64,000 nt of DNA, from NCBI GenBank assembly GCA_963976795.1, contig CAXBLT010000007.1, positions 1-64,000 of the forward strand, read 5' to 3'. The first letter of the stretch is position 1; every line of letters starts with the position of its first letter. A model generated the notes under the pieces. That model was not told the origin of the DNA and ran no database searches. It saw nothing but the letters and a program-made list of their open reading frames with translations. Source of the DNA: UBA7359 sp963976795 (lineage in GTDB: Bacteria > Pseudomonadota > Gammaproteobacteria > Eutrophobiales > Eutrophobiaceae). The position numbers and the translations under genes were made by a program. Positions 9,673-18,605 of the stretch are shown here, piece after piece.

Positions 9673-10086
9673 TTACTTTGGAAATCTATCATGGGCTGGC
9701 AGTTCTGACGTGCAGCAAAACCATTCTGCTTTCGATTGCCAAAATACATTCCACAGTGGCTTGATACCAGGGTCATCATCCAGAGTGCCCGCTGTTACAA
9801 CTATATTTTTTCCGCCTTGTACTGCCCAGGGCAATGATGAACCGCATTGTTTACAAAAAGTTGATGCGAAATATTTTGCGTCAGGCTGCTCAAAACGTCC
9901 CAGGAGTTCCTCTCCTTTGGTCCATTTAAACCGCTCTGGAGGCACGAATAAATTCGATGAATGTGCACTTCCACTAGTCTTTCTGCAGCGAGAACAATGA
10001 CAATACTGAAATATTTTAAACGGTCCTTCTACTTCATAAGCTATTTCACCACACAAACAACTTCCTTTAAAAAAAGTATTCGTCAT
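9673..10086 (-). CDS. GFA/CENP-V zinc-binding family protein
   Basis: 137 aa. Zinc ligands of the GFA fold are visible: CLCG at residues 10-13, the CHCSRC cluster near 30-35 and FCKQCG near 78-83. Members include the glutathione-dependent formaldehyde-activating protein, but most small GFA proteins have no proven reaction, so only the fold is called. A GGAGGG ribosome binding site lies just before the ATG at 10086. It follows the pteridine reductase gene by 29 bp on the same strand and may be co-transcribed. Confidence 0.85.
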   Translation of the reverse strand: MTNTFFKGSCLCGEIAYEVEGPFKIFQYCHCSRCRKTSGSAHSSNLFVPPERFKWTKGEELLGRFEQPDAKYFASTFCKQCGSSLPWAVQGGKNIVVTAGTLDDDPGIKPLWNVFWQSKAEWFCCTSELPAHDRFPK

Positions 10087-10115
10087 GCTGCACCCTCCTA
10101 CTTCTAATTATATGG

Positions 10116-10880
10116 TTATTCATGATTCGCGGAATTTTGTCCAGTATTCGTCAGCGACTCTCCACCATCAACAACTAATATTTGGCCACAAATAAAGTCA
10201 TTAGTTAACAGATAGAGTAATGCTTGTGCAATATTATCGTTCTGTCCTTGTTGTTTTAGCGGAATACCCTCAATACGCCAATCAATATATTCCTGACTGC
10301 GGGTACTGGCAGGCAGTACTACGCCAGGAGCAATCCCGTTGACACGCACATCAGGGGCTAATTCTACTGCAGCCAAACGCGTGAATTCAGCCAATGACTT
10401 TTTCGAAAGTGCATAGGCTGAATATTGATACTGATTAAATGCAATTTTATTATCAATAATATTAATGACATCGCCGCTCTTACACTGCTGCGCAAAAGCT
10501 TGTGTGAGCAAGTATGGGGCCTGAAAATTTACCTTGAACTGTTTTTCAAGTAGCGACGCTGGTGTTTCCATCATTGTTGCCTGATCGTATACAGAGGCGC
10601 TATTTATTAATACATTCAAGTCTGGGAATTGTTTTCGCACTTTTTTGATTAAATCACTAACGTTATTTTTCTCACTAAAATCAAACTGAAAAATATCACA
10701 ATTAACACCCATTTCTCTAAACTCTTTCGCTGTTGCCGCAGCTTGTTCAGATGACGAGTTGTAATGGATGGCCAGCTTATAACCTGCGCTAGCTAAAGTC
10801 GTACAGAATACCTTTCCCAATCTGACCGCGCCTCCTGTGATGAGTGCAGTACCTTTTGACATTTTTTTTGAATGCGGCAT
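10116..10880 (-). CDS. SDR-family pteridine reductase (PTR1/FolM-like)
   Basis: 254 aa NADPH-binding short-chain dehydrogenase. The cofactor motif TGGAVRLG is at 15-22. The catalytic triad is D143, Y156 and K160 rather than the usual Ser-Tyr-Lys; the D-to-Y spacing of 13 and Y-to-K spacing of 4 match Leishmania PTR1 (D181/Y194/K198). This supports reduction of a pterin (dihydropteridine to tetrahydro form). Its divergent neighbour is folK, 89 bp away, which also handles pterins. I infer a role in folate or other pterin reduction; which substrate is not shown. A second in-frame ATG lies at 10862. Confidence 0.82.
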   Translation of the reverse strand: MPHSKKMSKGTALITGGAVRLGKVFCTTLASAGYKLAIHYNSSSEQAAATAKEFREMGVNCDIFQFDFSEKNNVSDLIKKVRKQFPDLNVLINSASVYDQATMMETPASLLEKQFKVNFQAPYLLTQAFAQQCKSGDVINIIDNKIAFNQYQYSAYALSKKSLAEFTRLAAVELAPDVRVNGIAPGVVLPASTRSQEYIDWRIEGIPLKQQGQNDNIAQALLYLLTNDFICGQILVVDGGESLTNTGQNSANHE

Positions 10881-10969
10881 ATTAAGTGTCTGAACCTTTA
10901 ATGTGTATTGAGAGTTTATCCAGTTTGAATAAACTTAACGAATTTAATTTCGTTTAATAATAACAATTT

Positions 10970-11383
10970 ATGATATCAACTATTATTTCAGTCGGCTCTA
11001 ACATTGAGCCCCATAAAAATTGCGAGGCAGCCAGAGAAATTTTGCTGTCGGAAACAACTTTCAAAGGAAAGGCTAGCTATATCGTTACTAAACCCTGGGG
11101 ATATGAAGACCAGGCTGACTTTTTAAATTGCGCATTCTGGCTAGAAACCGACTCAGACTTTGAAACATTTAACAGCTATCTTAAAACTGTAGAAAAACGA
11201 CTGGATAGAATCAAACATGGAAACAAAGCGGGGCCACGTACTATCGATCTGGATATTGTTATTTGGGACAACGAGATAATTGTTGATGATTTTTATGATA
11301 AGGATTTTGTTCGGGTACCAGTTACAGAGTTGATTGAAGCTCACTCACTGACTATCAAGGGTTATCCTGGAGAGGCTTGTTGA
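10970..11383 (+). CDS. folK: 6-hydroxymethyl-7,8-dihydropterin pyrophosphokinase
   Basis: 137 aa, shorter than E. coli FolK (159). Transfers pyrophosphate from ATP to hydroxymethyl-dihydropterin in folate synthesis. SVGSNIEPH begins the family, and GPRTIDLDIVIW near residues 86-97 is the signature that holds the metal-binding aspartates. The middle and C-terminus are compact, so the shortness seems to come from loops and a brief tail rather than truncation. No clear ribosome binding site precedes the ATG. It is divergent from the pteridine reductase gene. Confidence 0.9.
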   Translation: MISTIISVGSNIEPHKNCEAAREILLSETTFKGKASYIVTKPWGYEDQADFLNCAFWLETDSDFETFNSYLKTVEKRLDRIKHGNKAGPRTIDLDIVIWDNEIIVDDFYDKDFVRVPVTELIEAHSLTIKGYPGEAC

Positions 11384-11407
11384 TTATCATCAAGTACACA
11401 TTTGGTA

Positions 11408-12037
11408 TCAGGGCGTATACAACTCTTTATAAAATCCACTTGTCGATAACTGAATCTCTATTGATTCCGAGCCTTTATTTTGCCAATACCACCCATGCGT
11501 TCCATCAAAGGGCGCTGTAAAAGTGCCGCTAGCACCAGATGCATCATTACCCTCCCAATAGCTGGTAAACTCATCTCCTCTAGTATTGAGTGCTTCACCA
11601 TGCATATCGAAGTACGCGACACCACCCGTCACTTTCCAATTAAAAACAAAATTTTCATTTTTATTCATTACGACTTTTATCTCTGTACCTCGGTTTGGTA
11701 CTAGTGTCAACGTCATCGTGTCAGAACGAAAGGGTGTTGCACTTTTCCACACTGGTTCACTCACAGTAACTGATTCAATGACTTCAAGCTGTGTCGTTGT
11801 AATCACATTCCTGGGCTCACTAGTGATGTTCATTTGAGTTAAACCCAGCTTTTCTCCAAGACCTGTAGGATCAATGCCATATTCTGCAGGTAAAATTATC
11901 GTGATCAGCAAGAGACACCCTGTAATGAAAGCAACCAAAGTAGCTTTCATTAGACTTTTGCTAGATGGAAGTCCTGTACCATTTAAACCTGAAATATCAT
12001 GCAAAACATTTTCCTCAAGAAGTAATGAAGTAACCAC
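11408..12037 (-). CDS. Membrane-anchored protein partner of HupE-like gene
   Basis: Up to 209 aa from a GTG at 12037, overlapping the preceding hupE-like gene by 23 bp. A TTG at codon 12 with GAGGAA upstream is an alternative start. One membrane helix at about 30-49 (MKATLVAFITGCLLLITIIL) anchors a C-terminal part outside the cytoplasm that looks beta-rich (FVFNWKVTGGVAYFDMHGE, FDGTHGWYWQNKG). Homologues are often annotated as transmembrane anchor proteins beside HupE/UreJ genes (recollection). The overlap suggests the two proteins work together, perhaps in metal handling; no catalytic motif is visible. Confidence 0.7.
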   Translation of the reverse strand: MVTSLLLEENVLHDISGLNGTGLPSSKSLMKATLVAFITGCLLLITIILPAEYGIDPTGLGEKLGLTQMNITSEPRNVITTTQLEVIESVTVSEPVWKSATPFRSDTMTLTLVPNRGTEIKVVMNKNENFVFNWKVTGGVAYFDMHGEALNTRGDEFTSYWEGNDASGASGTFTAPFDGTHGWYWQNKGSESIEIQLSTSGFYKELYTP

Positions 12038-12713
12038 CTAGTTGATAGCCCATCAGTAAAAAACCAGCCAACATTAAAACAGCATTAGTATTAAACGCCT
12101 GCCTCACGAAAATGTCGCTACGACGCCAATAATTCATCAGGATTAAAATAGTCGCTAAAGAAAGTAATTGGCCAATCTCTACACCAATATTGAAAGATAC
12201 TAAATTAGCGAGCAGGCCTTCTTCCGACAAAGTAAAATCTTGTAACTTTGTAGCTAGACCAAAACCATGAAAAAAACCGAAGATAAGCACCGCTGCTTTT
12301 GTATTAGGCTGAAACCCAAACCAACGTTTATATGCGCCAAGATTATCCAATGCTTTATATACGACAGAAAACCCGATTATTGCATCAACGATATACGGAT
12401 TTATGTGTGTTCCACTCAATACACCGTAGAGTAAAGTAACACTGTGACCGACTGCAAATAACGTGACATAGACTGCAACGTCTTTCATCTTATAGAGAAA
12501 GAAAACCACGCCTATCAGAAATAACAGGTGGTCATATCCAGTCACCATATGCTTAGCGCCTAGATAAATGAAAGGAAAAAGTTGAGCACCATTGGCTTGT
12601 TCAATGAATGCGGCATCTCCTTCTGCCACACCATGGGCATTAACCAAAGCCGTCATTGCAACGTAGACTGGTAGTGCAAAGATAAGACAGAAAAATGCTT
12701 TGCGCATAATCAC
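12015..12713 (-). CDS. HupE/UreJ family membrane protein
   Basis: About 232 aa with a cleavable-looking signal segment and about six membrane helices. GAKHMVTGYDHLLFLIGV near residues 52-69 carries the conserved G-x-DH of HupE/UreJ-2 proteins; LIFGFFHGFGLAT has a second conserved histidine. HupE and UreJ relatives transport nickel or cobalt, but this subgroup is uncharacterised and no hydrogenase or urease genes are here. The GTG at 12713 has AGGATGG 9 nt upstream; the ATG two codons later is too far from it, so GTG is preferred. The next gene overlaps its 3' end. Confidence 0.82.
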   Translation of the reverse strand: MIMRKAFFCLIFALPVYVAMTALVNAHGVAEGDAAFIEQANGAQLFPFIYLGAKHMVTGYDHLLFLIGVVFFLYKMKDVAVYVTLFAVGHSVTLLYGVLSGTHINPYIVDAIIGFSVVYKALDNLGAYKRWFGFQPNTKAAVLIFGFFHGFGLATKLQDFTLSEEGLLANLVSFNIGVEIGQLLSLATILILMNYWRRSDIFVRQAFNTNAVLMLAGFLLMGYQLGGYFITS

Positions 12714-12800
12714 AAAAAACCATCCTGAAATGAATGATGATTAATTAGTATTACTTTCATCTTATGCTGATACTTCGATAAATAAATAGTGCGCCGAGCA

Positions 12801-13523
12801 TCAATACATATGTTGGCCACCATTGATGCTTAGTGTTGAACCGGTGATAAAGCCCGAATCATCACTTGCCAAAAAACAAACCCCTTCAGCGATCTCTTCT
12901 GGTTTACCCAACCTTTTAACCGGGATTTTCGCAATGATTTTTTCAAGTACATTTTCTGGAACCGCACGAACCATCTCAGTATCGATATAGCCTGGCGCAA
13001 TTGCATTAACTGTAATGCCCTTACCTGCACCTTCTTGTGCTAATGCCTTGGTAAAACCATGTATCCCTGATTTAGCAGCGGCATAATTAACCTGACCATA
13101 CTGACCGGCTTGTCCATTGATAGAACCGATATTGATAATCCGACCAAAACCTGTTTCGCGCATATGCTCTATAACCAATCGACTTAAATTAAAACACGAA
13201 GTAAGGTTTGTTTTAATAACATCTTCCCATTGATCAACGTCCATTCTATTAATCGTTGTATCACGTGTAATACCCGCATTGTTAACTAATACTTCTACCT
13301 GTCCAAGCTCTGCCGTAATCTTTTTAATCCCTTTCTCACAAGCAGAAAAATCACCAACATCAAATTTATAGGTAGAAATACCTGTTTTTTTTGTAAATTC
13401 CTCCGCCTTTTGATCGTTTCCAGCATAGTTTGCTGCAACTATGTAACCTCTGTCTTTTAATGCAATACTGATTGCTTCACCAATACCACGAGAACCACCT
13501 GTCACTAATGCAACTCTTGCCAT
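12801..13523 (-). CDS. phaB: Acetoacetyl-CoA reductase
   Basis: 240 aa SDR enzyme that reduces acetoacetyl-CoA to (R)-3-hydroxybutyryl-CoA with NADPH for polyhydroxybutyrate. TGGSRGIG is the cofactor motif; the catalytic Ser-Tyr-Lys lies in GSINGQAG and QVNYAAAKSG; PGYIDTEMV is typical of PhaB rather than FabG. An upstream ATG (13538) is followed by AGGAGAGGG, which is more likely the ribosome binding site for the ATG at 13523. No phaA or phaC is in the window, so polymer synthesis is inferred, and FabG-like activity is the alternative. Confidence 0.88.
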   Translation of the reverse strand: MARVALVTGGSRGIGEAISIALKDRGYIVAANYAGNDQKAEEFTKKTGISTYKFDVGDFSACEKGIKKITAELGQVEVLVNNAGITRDTTINRMDVDQWEDVIKTNLTSCFNLSRLVIEHMRETGFGRIINIGSINGQAGQYGQVNYAAAKSGIHGFTKALAQEGAGKGITVNAIAPGYIDTEMVRAVPENVLEKIIAKIPVKRLGKPEEIAEGVCFLASDDSGFITGSTLSINGGQHMY

Positions 13524-13762
13524 TTTCCCTCTCCTCATTAATTGCTGTTTAATTCATAAAAATTATGTTTATTTCTTATTATGTTAAGGGCTTTAACCCT
13601 TTTAAAAATCTCACATATTACTTTAATTCCCCTGCCTGCCAGTTTGAGAGAACCGGTTAGCATTAATATAGTCAACCTCATCCAGTCCAGGTTGAATATA
13701 AGTTCATACTATTGATAAAAACCAAGCCCTTTTACATTGTAATTTTCCTGTCTGATCAAATA

Positions 13763-14191
13763 TCAGGGGTCCGTTACCCTGCCTCGTAATACCTTTGTTC
13801 TGCCTCGCTGAGTTTTACTATCCACCCTCTTTTTCTTGGCATTCTTGCTTGGCTTTGTTGGCCGCCTTACTTTCTGAACAATTGTCGCTGCATTGATTAA
13901 TTCTTCTAAACGCTTAAGTGCATCTAAACGGTTCTTTTCTTGGGTGCGAAATTGTTGAGCCTTAATAATGACAACACCTTCATTACTAACTCGTCGGTCA
14001 CGCAAACCCAAAAGTCGTATTTTTATAATGTCCGGGAGTGAAGAGTCATTAATATCAAATCGTAAATGAATTGCCGAAGAGACTTTATTAACATTTTGCC
14101 CTCCTGCCCCCTGTGCGCGGATTGCAGTTAGCTCAATCTCGTCATCAGGGATGGTGAAATGATCATATGCACCAATTTTGACTGAAATCAT
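13763..14191 (-). CDS. arfB: Alternative ribosome-rescue factor (peptidyl-tRNA hydrolase)
   Basis: 142 aa, close to E. coli ArfB/YaeJ (140). It frees peptides from ribosomes stalled on broken mRNA. The catalytic GGQ is at residues 30-32 (GAGGQNVNKV). The C-terminal 40 residues are strongly basic (PSKNAKKKRVD, RGRTKVLRGRV), as needed to enter the empty mRNA channel. It follows the DUF2189 gene by 16 bp on the same strand and precedes phaB by about 240 bp. Confidence 0.95.
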   Translation of the reverse strand: MISVKIGAYDHFTIPDDEIELTAIRAQGAGGQNVNKVSSAIHLRFDINDSSLPDIIKIRLLGLRDRRVSNEGVVIIKAQQFRTQEKNRLDALKRLEELINAATIVQKVRRPTKPSKNAKKKRVDSKTQRGRTKVLRGRVTDP

Positions 14192-14207
14192 TTCAATTTT
14201 AGAACGT

Positions 14208-15017
14208 TCAAACCACTGCCTTTTTATAAATATGCCATGTTGTATGACCTAGAACAGGCAAGACAACAAGCAAACCTAAAAATGCTGGAATAAACGATGT
14301 CATTATCGCAAGAGTAACGAACACACCCCATGAAAGCATGACAATAGGACTTTTAAGCACCGTGCCAACACTTGTAATCATAGCGGTAATAAAATCTATA
14401 TCACGCTCTAATAATATTGGAAAAGATATTACCGTTATCGAAAATAGAAATAGTGCCAAAAACGCACCCACTACGTGACCAACGATAACAAAAGTCCAAC
14501 CCTGCGGCGTAAATGCGACGATCTCAAAAAAATCTCCCCAGGTGGAAAACGACATTTGACCAAGGATCAGCGCGAGAAGAAGTCGGATCTGGTACATCCA
14601 AATCCAGAAAACGAAGAGCATGACAAAAGCCATCCAACGTAATTCGCGACTAGCTTGGCTCCACACTACCGATAGTATCTCATTCCAGACCAACGGTCGT
14701 CCCGACTGAAGTCGACGACTAACTTCATAAAGACCAACAGCTGCAAATGGACCAATTAAGGGGAAGCTAATCATGACTGGATAGATCATCCAGGTTTTTT
14801 TCCAGACTAGTAGAGATTGGATAATAAATATCCCGCCAATAGCAAAGACGCCTCCAAAAAACAATCCAAACATAGTGGCCATACGAAAATCCGATATGCC
14901 CTTGCTAAGACAAACCTTGAGGTCTTCAAAAGTCAGCGCTTTTACAACCGGCATGGGCGTAAGCGGTTCTCTAACCACAGTTCCAACTCTATTTTCGTTT
15001 GTATCTGTGTCTGACAT
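14208..15017 (-). CDS. DUF2189 inner-membrane protein
   Basis: 269 aa with about six hydrophobic helices after a soluble N-terminus of 45 residues. Segments such as SFPLIGPFAAVGLYEVSRRLQ and FPILLERDIDFITAM are characteristic of DUF2189 proteins, which are found widely in proteobacteria and have no proven function. Some lie near cytochrome oxidase genes in other genomes, but here it sits beside arfB. It is probably co-transcribed with arfB (16 bp gap). Confidence 0.85.
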   Translation of the reverse strand: MSDTDTNENRVGTVVREPLTPMPVVKALTFEDLKVCLSKGISDFRMATMFGLFFGGVFAIGGIFIIQSLLVWKKTWMIYPVMISFPLIGPFAAVGLYEVSRRLQSGRPLVWNEILSVVWSQASRELRWMAFVMLFVFWIWMYQIRLLLALILGQMSFSTWGDFFEIVAFTPQGWTFVIVGHVVGAFLALFLFSITVISFPILLERDIDFITAMITSVGTVLKSPIVMLSWGVFVTLAIMTSFIPAFLGLLVVLPVLGHTTWHIYKKAVV

Positions 15018-15170
15018 AATTCGAATTTATATCGAAACTTATCTATATAGTAATACAACCCTCTCAAAATTCAACAAGCACGGATTCACAGTATCACGGA
15101 CTATTTCAGCGTATCTTTCTTATTGCTTCCCAACTCTTGTAGATAGATAGAAAACAATACGTTAGCTTGC

Positions 15171-15782
15171 TTACCACTGTTGTAAGAAATTCCGAATTTT
15201 ATTTTTAGGTGTTTTTGATAATTTTTGTATTAACGTAAACGGAATAGGGTTTATGGCATATTGTTCAGTAATATTATCTAGCATTGCCAACCACAATTTC
15301 GCAGTCATTTCTGAATCATATAAAGCCCGGTGAAAAACACCGTCTGTTGGAATATTGATGTAGTCTACTAAGGTACCTAATTTATGATTAGGCGAATCTT
15401 GATAGATGCGTCTTGCCGTCAAAAGAGAACAGGCAAATTGCCCCGTGTATGTCCGGAATATCCTTGCCAACTCCGCATCAAGAAAACGCTTATCAAACGA
15501 AGCATTGTGGGCGACCAGATTATAACCATCAATAAAATCAGCAAACCTATGCATGACATCTATACAAGGTGCTGCATCTTTCAACATACTATTAGTAATG
15601 CCGGTATAGTCTTCAATGAAGCTATCAATGTGCCGACCAGGATTCATTAACTCCTGAAAACGTGCGACAACCTTTCCATCTTCAATGAGCACGGCCCCAA
15701 TCTCTATCGCACGGTCACCATAATCAGGTGAAAGACCCGTAGTCTCAAAATCCAGTACAACAACCGTATCGGCCTTAATCAT
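15171..15782 (-). CDS. DnaQ-like 3'-5' exonuclease (DEDDh)
   Basis: 203 aa from the ATG at 15782 (a TTG two codons earlier is less likely). Exo I motif VLDFETTG supplies the metal-binding D and E; Exo II is HNASFDKRFL; Exo III is HRALYDSEMTA, with H and D in DEDDh spacing. It resembles the proofreading subunit and RNase T-type exonucleases, but is not beside dnaE or rnhA, and it lacks the C-terminal polymerase-binding region of DnaQ. A stand-alone DNA or RNA exonuclease is the safe call. Confidence 0.88.
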   Translation of the reverse strand: MIKADTVVVLDFETTGLSPDYGDRAIEIGAVLIEDGKVVARFQELMNPGRHIDSFIEDYTGITNSMLKDAAPCIDVMHRFADFIDGYNLVAHNASFDKRFLDAELARIFRTYTGQFACSLLTARRIYQDSPNHKLGTLVDYINIPTDGVFHRALYDSEMTAKLWLAMLDNITEQYAINPIPFTLIQKLSKTPKNKIRNFLQQW

Positions 15783-15897
15783 AATCAATAATTATTTTTT
15801 ATGGTGATTTTATAAAAAGAATGACAAAGGTTTTCGCTGCCAGCACGGATGGTGAATCAAATATATCGTCATCATGGCGTATTAGATAGGTACGAAA

Positions 15898-16326
15898 TTA
15901 TTTCTGAAATAACTCACGAATTCTTTCAATACGCCGTCTATTTACACCGAAATCACTGTAACCAACACGGGAAGCTGAACGTACCTGGAACACGCCCTGC
16001 TCTGACACTAATGTGAATTCAACATCATCTATAAATCTGAAAATAAGACTACGTACTTCAGCATGAAGATAGTTCGCCTCCTCCTTAACTATCCTCACCC
16101 GCTTTTCTGACAATAAAGCTATTCTGAGCCGTTGCATCGCTGCCTCTGGTTGATCGTGAAAACTTAATGGTGCGATATAGTGTGCAGAATCACTAGCCAG
16201 ACTGGACACACAATTGGGAGAGTCAGGACAGTTCATATCATCCTCATCTAATTCACGCTGGCTTGCGTAAGGCACCGTAGAAATTAAGAGCACGCCAGCG
16301 AGAATTTTTTGTAGTGTCTGCCTCAT
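15898..16326 (-). CDS. DUF1499 family exported protein
   Basis: 142 aa with an N-terminal hydrophobic signal segment (MRQTLQKILAGVLLISTVP). The family hallmark is the cysteine pair CPDSPNCVSS near residues 33-42; the end FQVRSASRVGYSDFGVNRRRIE is also typical, the SRxGxSDxGxNR stretch being the best conserved part. Function is unknown. It lies 20 bp after efpL on the same strand. Confidence 0.87.
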   Translation of the reverse strand: MRQTLQKILAGVLLISTVPYASQRELDEDDMNCPDSPNCVSSLASDSAHYIAPLSFHDQPEAAMQRLRIALLSEKRVRIVKEEANYLHAEVRSLIFRFIDDVEFTLVSEQGVFQVRSASRVGYSDFGVNRRRIERIRELFQK

Positions 16327-16346
16327 ACTTATCTATTACCATCGAA

Positions 16347-16913
16347 TTAAGCGCGAGACATGAATTTCCCTGTACTGGTGTTGATCCTGATAATCTCGCC
16401 AACCTCCATATACTCAGGGACCTGCACTTCTATCCCTGTCGTTAGCGTGGCGGGCTTAGTCCTGCCTGCTGCAGTTGCGCCTTTAATATTGGGCACGGTA
16501 TCGACAATCTCCATATCCACATACTGGGGTAATTCAATACTTAACAGCACACCATCCATGATCAATGCCGTCAAACCTTCCAGTCCATCTGTAACGTAAC
16601 CCATTAGATCTTCTACATCATCTTCGCTTACTTCATATTGAGAGTAGTCTTCAGAGTTCATAAAAATAATATTGTCACCATCCTTATATGAGAATTGTAC
16701 CGGCACGCGCACGCAATCAGCTTCTTTAAGTAACTCATCACTTTTATAAGACTCGTCCAATTTCTGTCCAGACTTGAGATTCTTGAAACGAATTTTATAA
16801 AGGGTAGTTGCGCCTCTAGATGTAGGACTCTTTGCATCAACATTTTTCACAGCATAAGGGTCGCCATTAATATCAATCACCATTCCCCGTTTAAGGTCGC
16901 TTGCTTTAGGCAT
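16347..16913 (-). CDS. efpL: Elongation factor P-like protein
   Basis: 188 aa, three OB-like domains as in EF-P. EfpL (YeiP) helps ribosomes through proline-rich and other difficult motifs. The tip loop reads SPTSRGA, with arginine at position 33 where EF-P has the modified lysine; this arginine is the mark of the EfpL subfamily, which needs no modification. The domain II/III stretch AATAAGRTKPATLTTGIEVQVP-like region fits. AGGAGT precedes the ATG. The window contains no canonical efp. Confidence 0.93.
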   Translation of the reverse strand: MPKASDLKRGMVIDINGDPYAVKNVDAKSPTSRGATTLYKIRFKNLKSGQKLDESYKSDELLKEADCVRVPVQFSYKDGDNIIFMNSEDYSQYEVSEDDVEDLMGYVTDGLEGLTALIMDGVLLSIELPQYVDMEIVDTVPNIKGATAAGRTKPATLTTGIEVQVPEYMEVGEIIRINTSTGKFMSRA

Positions 16914-16968
16914 CTGAACTCCTGAGTGTTTATAGTTGTAAAATGGTGTTCATTATAAGAGGTGGCTG

Positions 16969-17904
16969 TTAATTATTCTGCACTGAATCAGGAATACGCG
17001 TAATAAACTCTCCGATACGTTGCAAAGCCTGAACCGCATCAGGTAAGTATGGGGCGAAAGCCTGAAAGACATGTGGCATACCAGAAAAGACCTGCAAGGT
17101 TGCATCGACACCAGCGGCTTGTGCCTTTTCAACAAAACCAACAGCATCATCAAGCAAAATCTCTGTATCACCGACTTGTAACAATATCGGCGGCAAGCCT
17201 TGTAAGTCACCAAACAAGGGTGATGCGTAAGGCGTTTTCGGATCAACTTTTTTCTGTAGATAGCCATAGGAAATCATAGGCATTAATTTTGCGTTCAGCG
17301 CTACATCTGATTTAGCATTTGTTTTTATAGAGGGAGAAGACCAACTCATGTCCGTTGCGGGTGAAAGCGCAACAGCAGCGTCAGGCAAGCCAATTTTCCT
17401 ATCTTTTAATGCGAGCAATGTTGCTAATGTTAGATTACCACCAGCAGAATCACCCATAATATATGTCGAACTTGCAGCGGTACTTTTTCCAGGGCCATTG
17501 CATTTCATCCATTCATACGCCGTCACACAATCGTTCAGTCCTTTCGGAAAAGGGTTCTCCGGCGCCAAACGATAATCGATTGCTAATACAGTACATCTGG
17601 TAGCAGCAGCAATTCTGGCAATGTGTGGACGGTATTTTTCCACTCGTCCCGCCATCCAACTACCGCCATGTAGATACAAAATTCGTCTATTCGGATTAGA
17701 AGTATCGACACTTACCCATTCACCTTGAAATTCTTCAAATGATACCGGTACGACTTTGGCATTCACGTCGAGTATGGAAGGGTGCGCTGCCGCATATTCA
17801 TCAACTAAGGCTCGCTTACTTTCAACACCGCCTAAGGGATTCGAAGCCCGTCTTGCAATCTTACGTAGATGGTTATTTACAATATTTAATTCGTCTGATG
17901 ACAT
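16969..17904 (-). CDS. Alpha/beta hydrolase of the HSL family
   Basis: 311 aa. Oxyanion-hole motif HGGSWMAG near residue 79 and nucleophile motif GDSAGGN near 151 identify the hormone-sensitive-lipase family of esterases. The acid is probably in VGDTEILLDD and the histidine in MPHVFQAF near the C-terminus, completing a Ser-Asp-His triad. No signal peptide, so cytoplasmic. Substrate is unknown; short-chain esters are usual for the family. It is followed on the same strand by efpL without an obvious link. Confidence 0.9.
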   Translation of the reverse strand: MSSDELNIVNNHLRKIARRASNPLGGVESKRALVDEYAAAHPSILDVNAKVVPVSFEEFQGEWVSVDTSNPNRRILYLHGGSWMAGRVEKYRPHIARIAAATRCTVLAIDYRLAPENPFPKGLNDCVTAYEWMKCNGPGKSTAASSTYIMGDSAGGNLTLATLLALKDRKIGLPDAAVALSPATDMSWSSPSIKTNAKSDVALNAKLMPMISYGYLQKKVDPKTPYASPLFGDLQGLPPILLQVGDTEILLDDAVGFVEKAQAAGVDATLQVFSGMPHVFQAFAPYLPDAVQALQRIGEFITRIPDSVQNN

Positions 17905-17963
17905 AAGAATAATTAATTATCTGTTTTTATGCTTATTTGGATATGGTCACTTAATTAAATGAT

Positions 17964-18605
17964 TTAACGCCTGCTAGCTGCTTCTGGGATTGTATCAATA
18001 AATTTTAGCTGTGGATCTTCATAAAACCCCGGATCTTGTTGGTAATCGAGATACATATCCGTTGCGTCATTACCCCAGAACAAATGACCGTCAGCAATAA
18101 TAGTTGGTACACCAAACACGCCTTTTTCTAGCGCCGCTTCGGTATTTTTTCTTAATTGCTGTTTCACCTCAGTTTGATTAATAAATTTATCGGGCTCATC
18201 AATACCTAGAGAGGAAACAAATTCATACCACGATGCATCGTCATCAATAGAAAGACCATCATGCCAGATATATTTGAATATCTTTGCGATCACTCCCATG
18301 TCGTTCTCCATAGCAATAGCTAAACGCAATGGCCGCAATGGATTGAAGGGGTGCGCTGGAGGCATGCGTAACTGGACACCCTGTCGCTTTGCCAACCAGG
18401 CAACATGTTGATAAGTAAACAGTCGTTTTGCCGGAATCTCAGCCGGTCCCTTGTGCTGCCAATGATTCAGTAGCCCGGCAAATAAAATTGGACGAGACTG
18501 GATCGTCACATCATCCGAAAATTCTCGAAAACGTACTTGCTGTAAATAAGCAAAGGGAGAAATAAAATCAAAGTACCAGGTAATCGTGTTAGACATGTTG
18601 AGCAT
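17964..18605 (-). CDS. DsbA-like 2-hydroxychromene-2-carboxylate isomerase family protein
   Basis: 213 aa, thioredoxin fold with a long helical insertion. The N-terminal WYFDFISPFAYL contains the serine that binds glutathione in HCCA isomerases and kappa-class GSTs; the C-terminal GVFGVPTIIADGHLFWGND has the conserved cis-proline. No CxxC is present, so it is not an oxidoreductase of the DsbA type. A naphthalene-type degradation pathway is not seen nearby, so the actual substrate is unknown. A second ATG at 18596 gives MSNTITW and may be the real start. Confidence 0.87.
   Translation of the reverse strand: MLNMSNTITWYFDFISPFAYLQQVRFREFSDDVTIQSRPILFAGLLNHWQHKGPAEIPAKRLFTYQHVAWLAKRQGVQLRMPPAHPFNPLRPLRLAIAMENDMGVIAKIFKYIWHDGLSIDDDASWYEFVSSLGIDEPDKFINQTEVKQQLRKNTEAALEKGVFGVPTIIADGHLFWGNDATDMYLDYQQDPGFYEDPQLKFIDTIPEAASRR

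Noticed and set aside
12830..13030. 66-codon frame within phaB
   Set aside because: Same-strand shadow in another frame of a well-supported gene.
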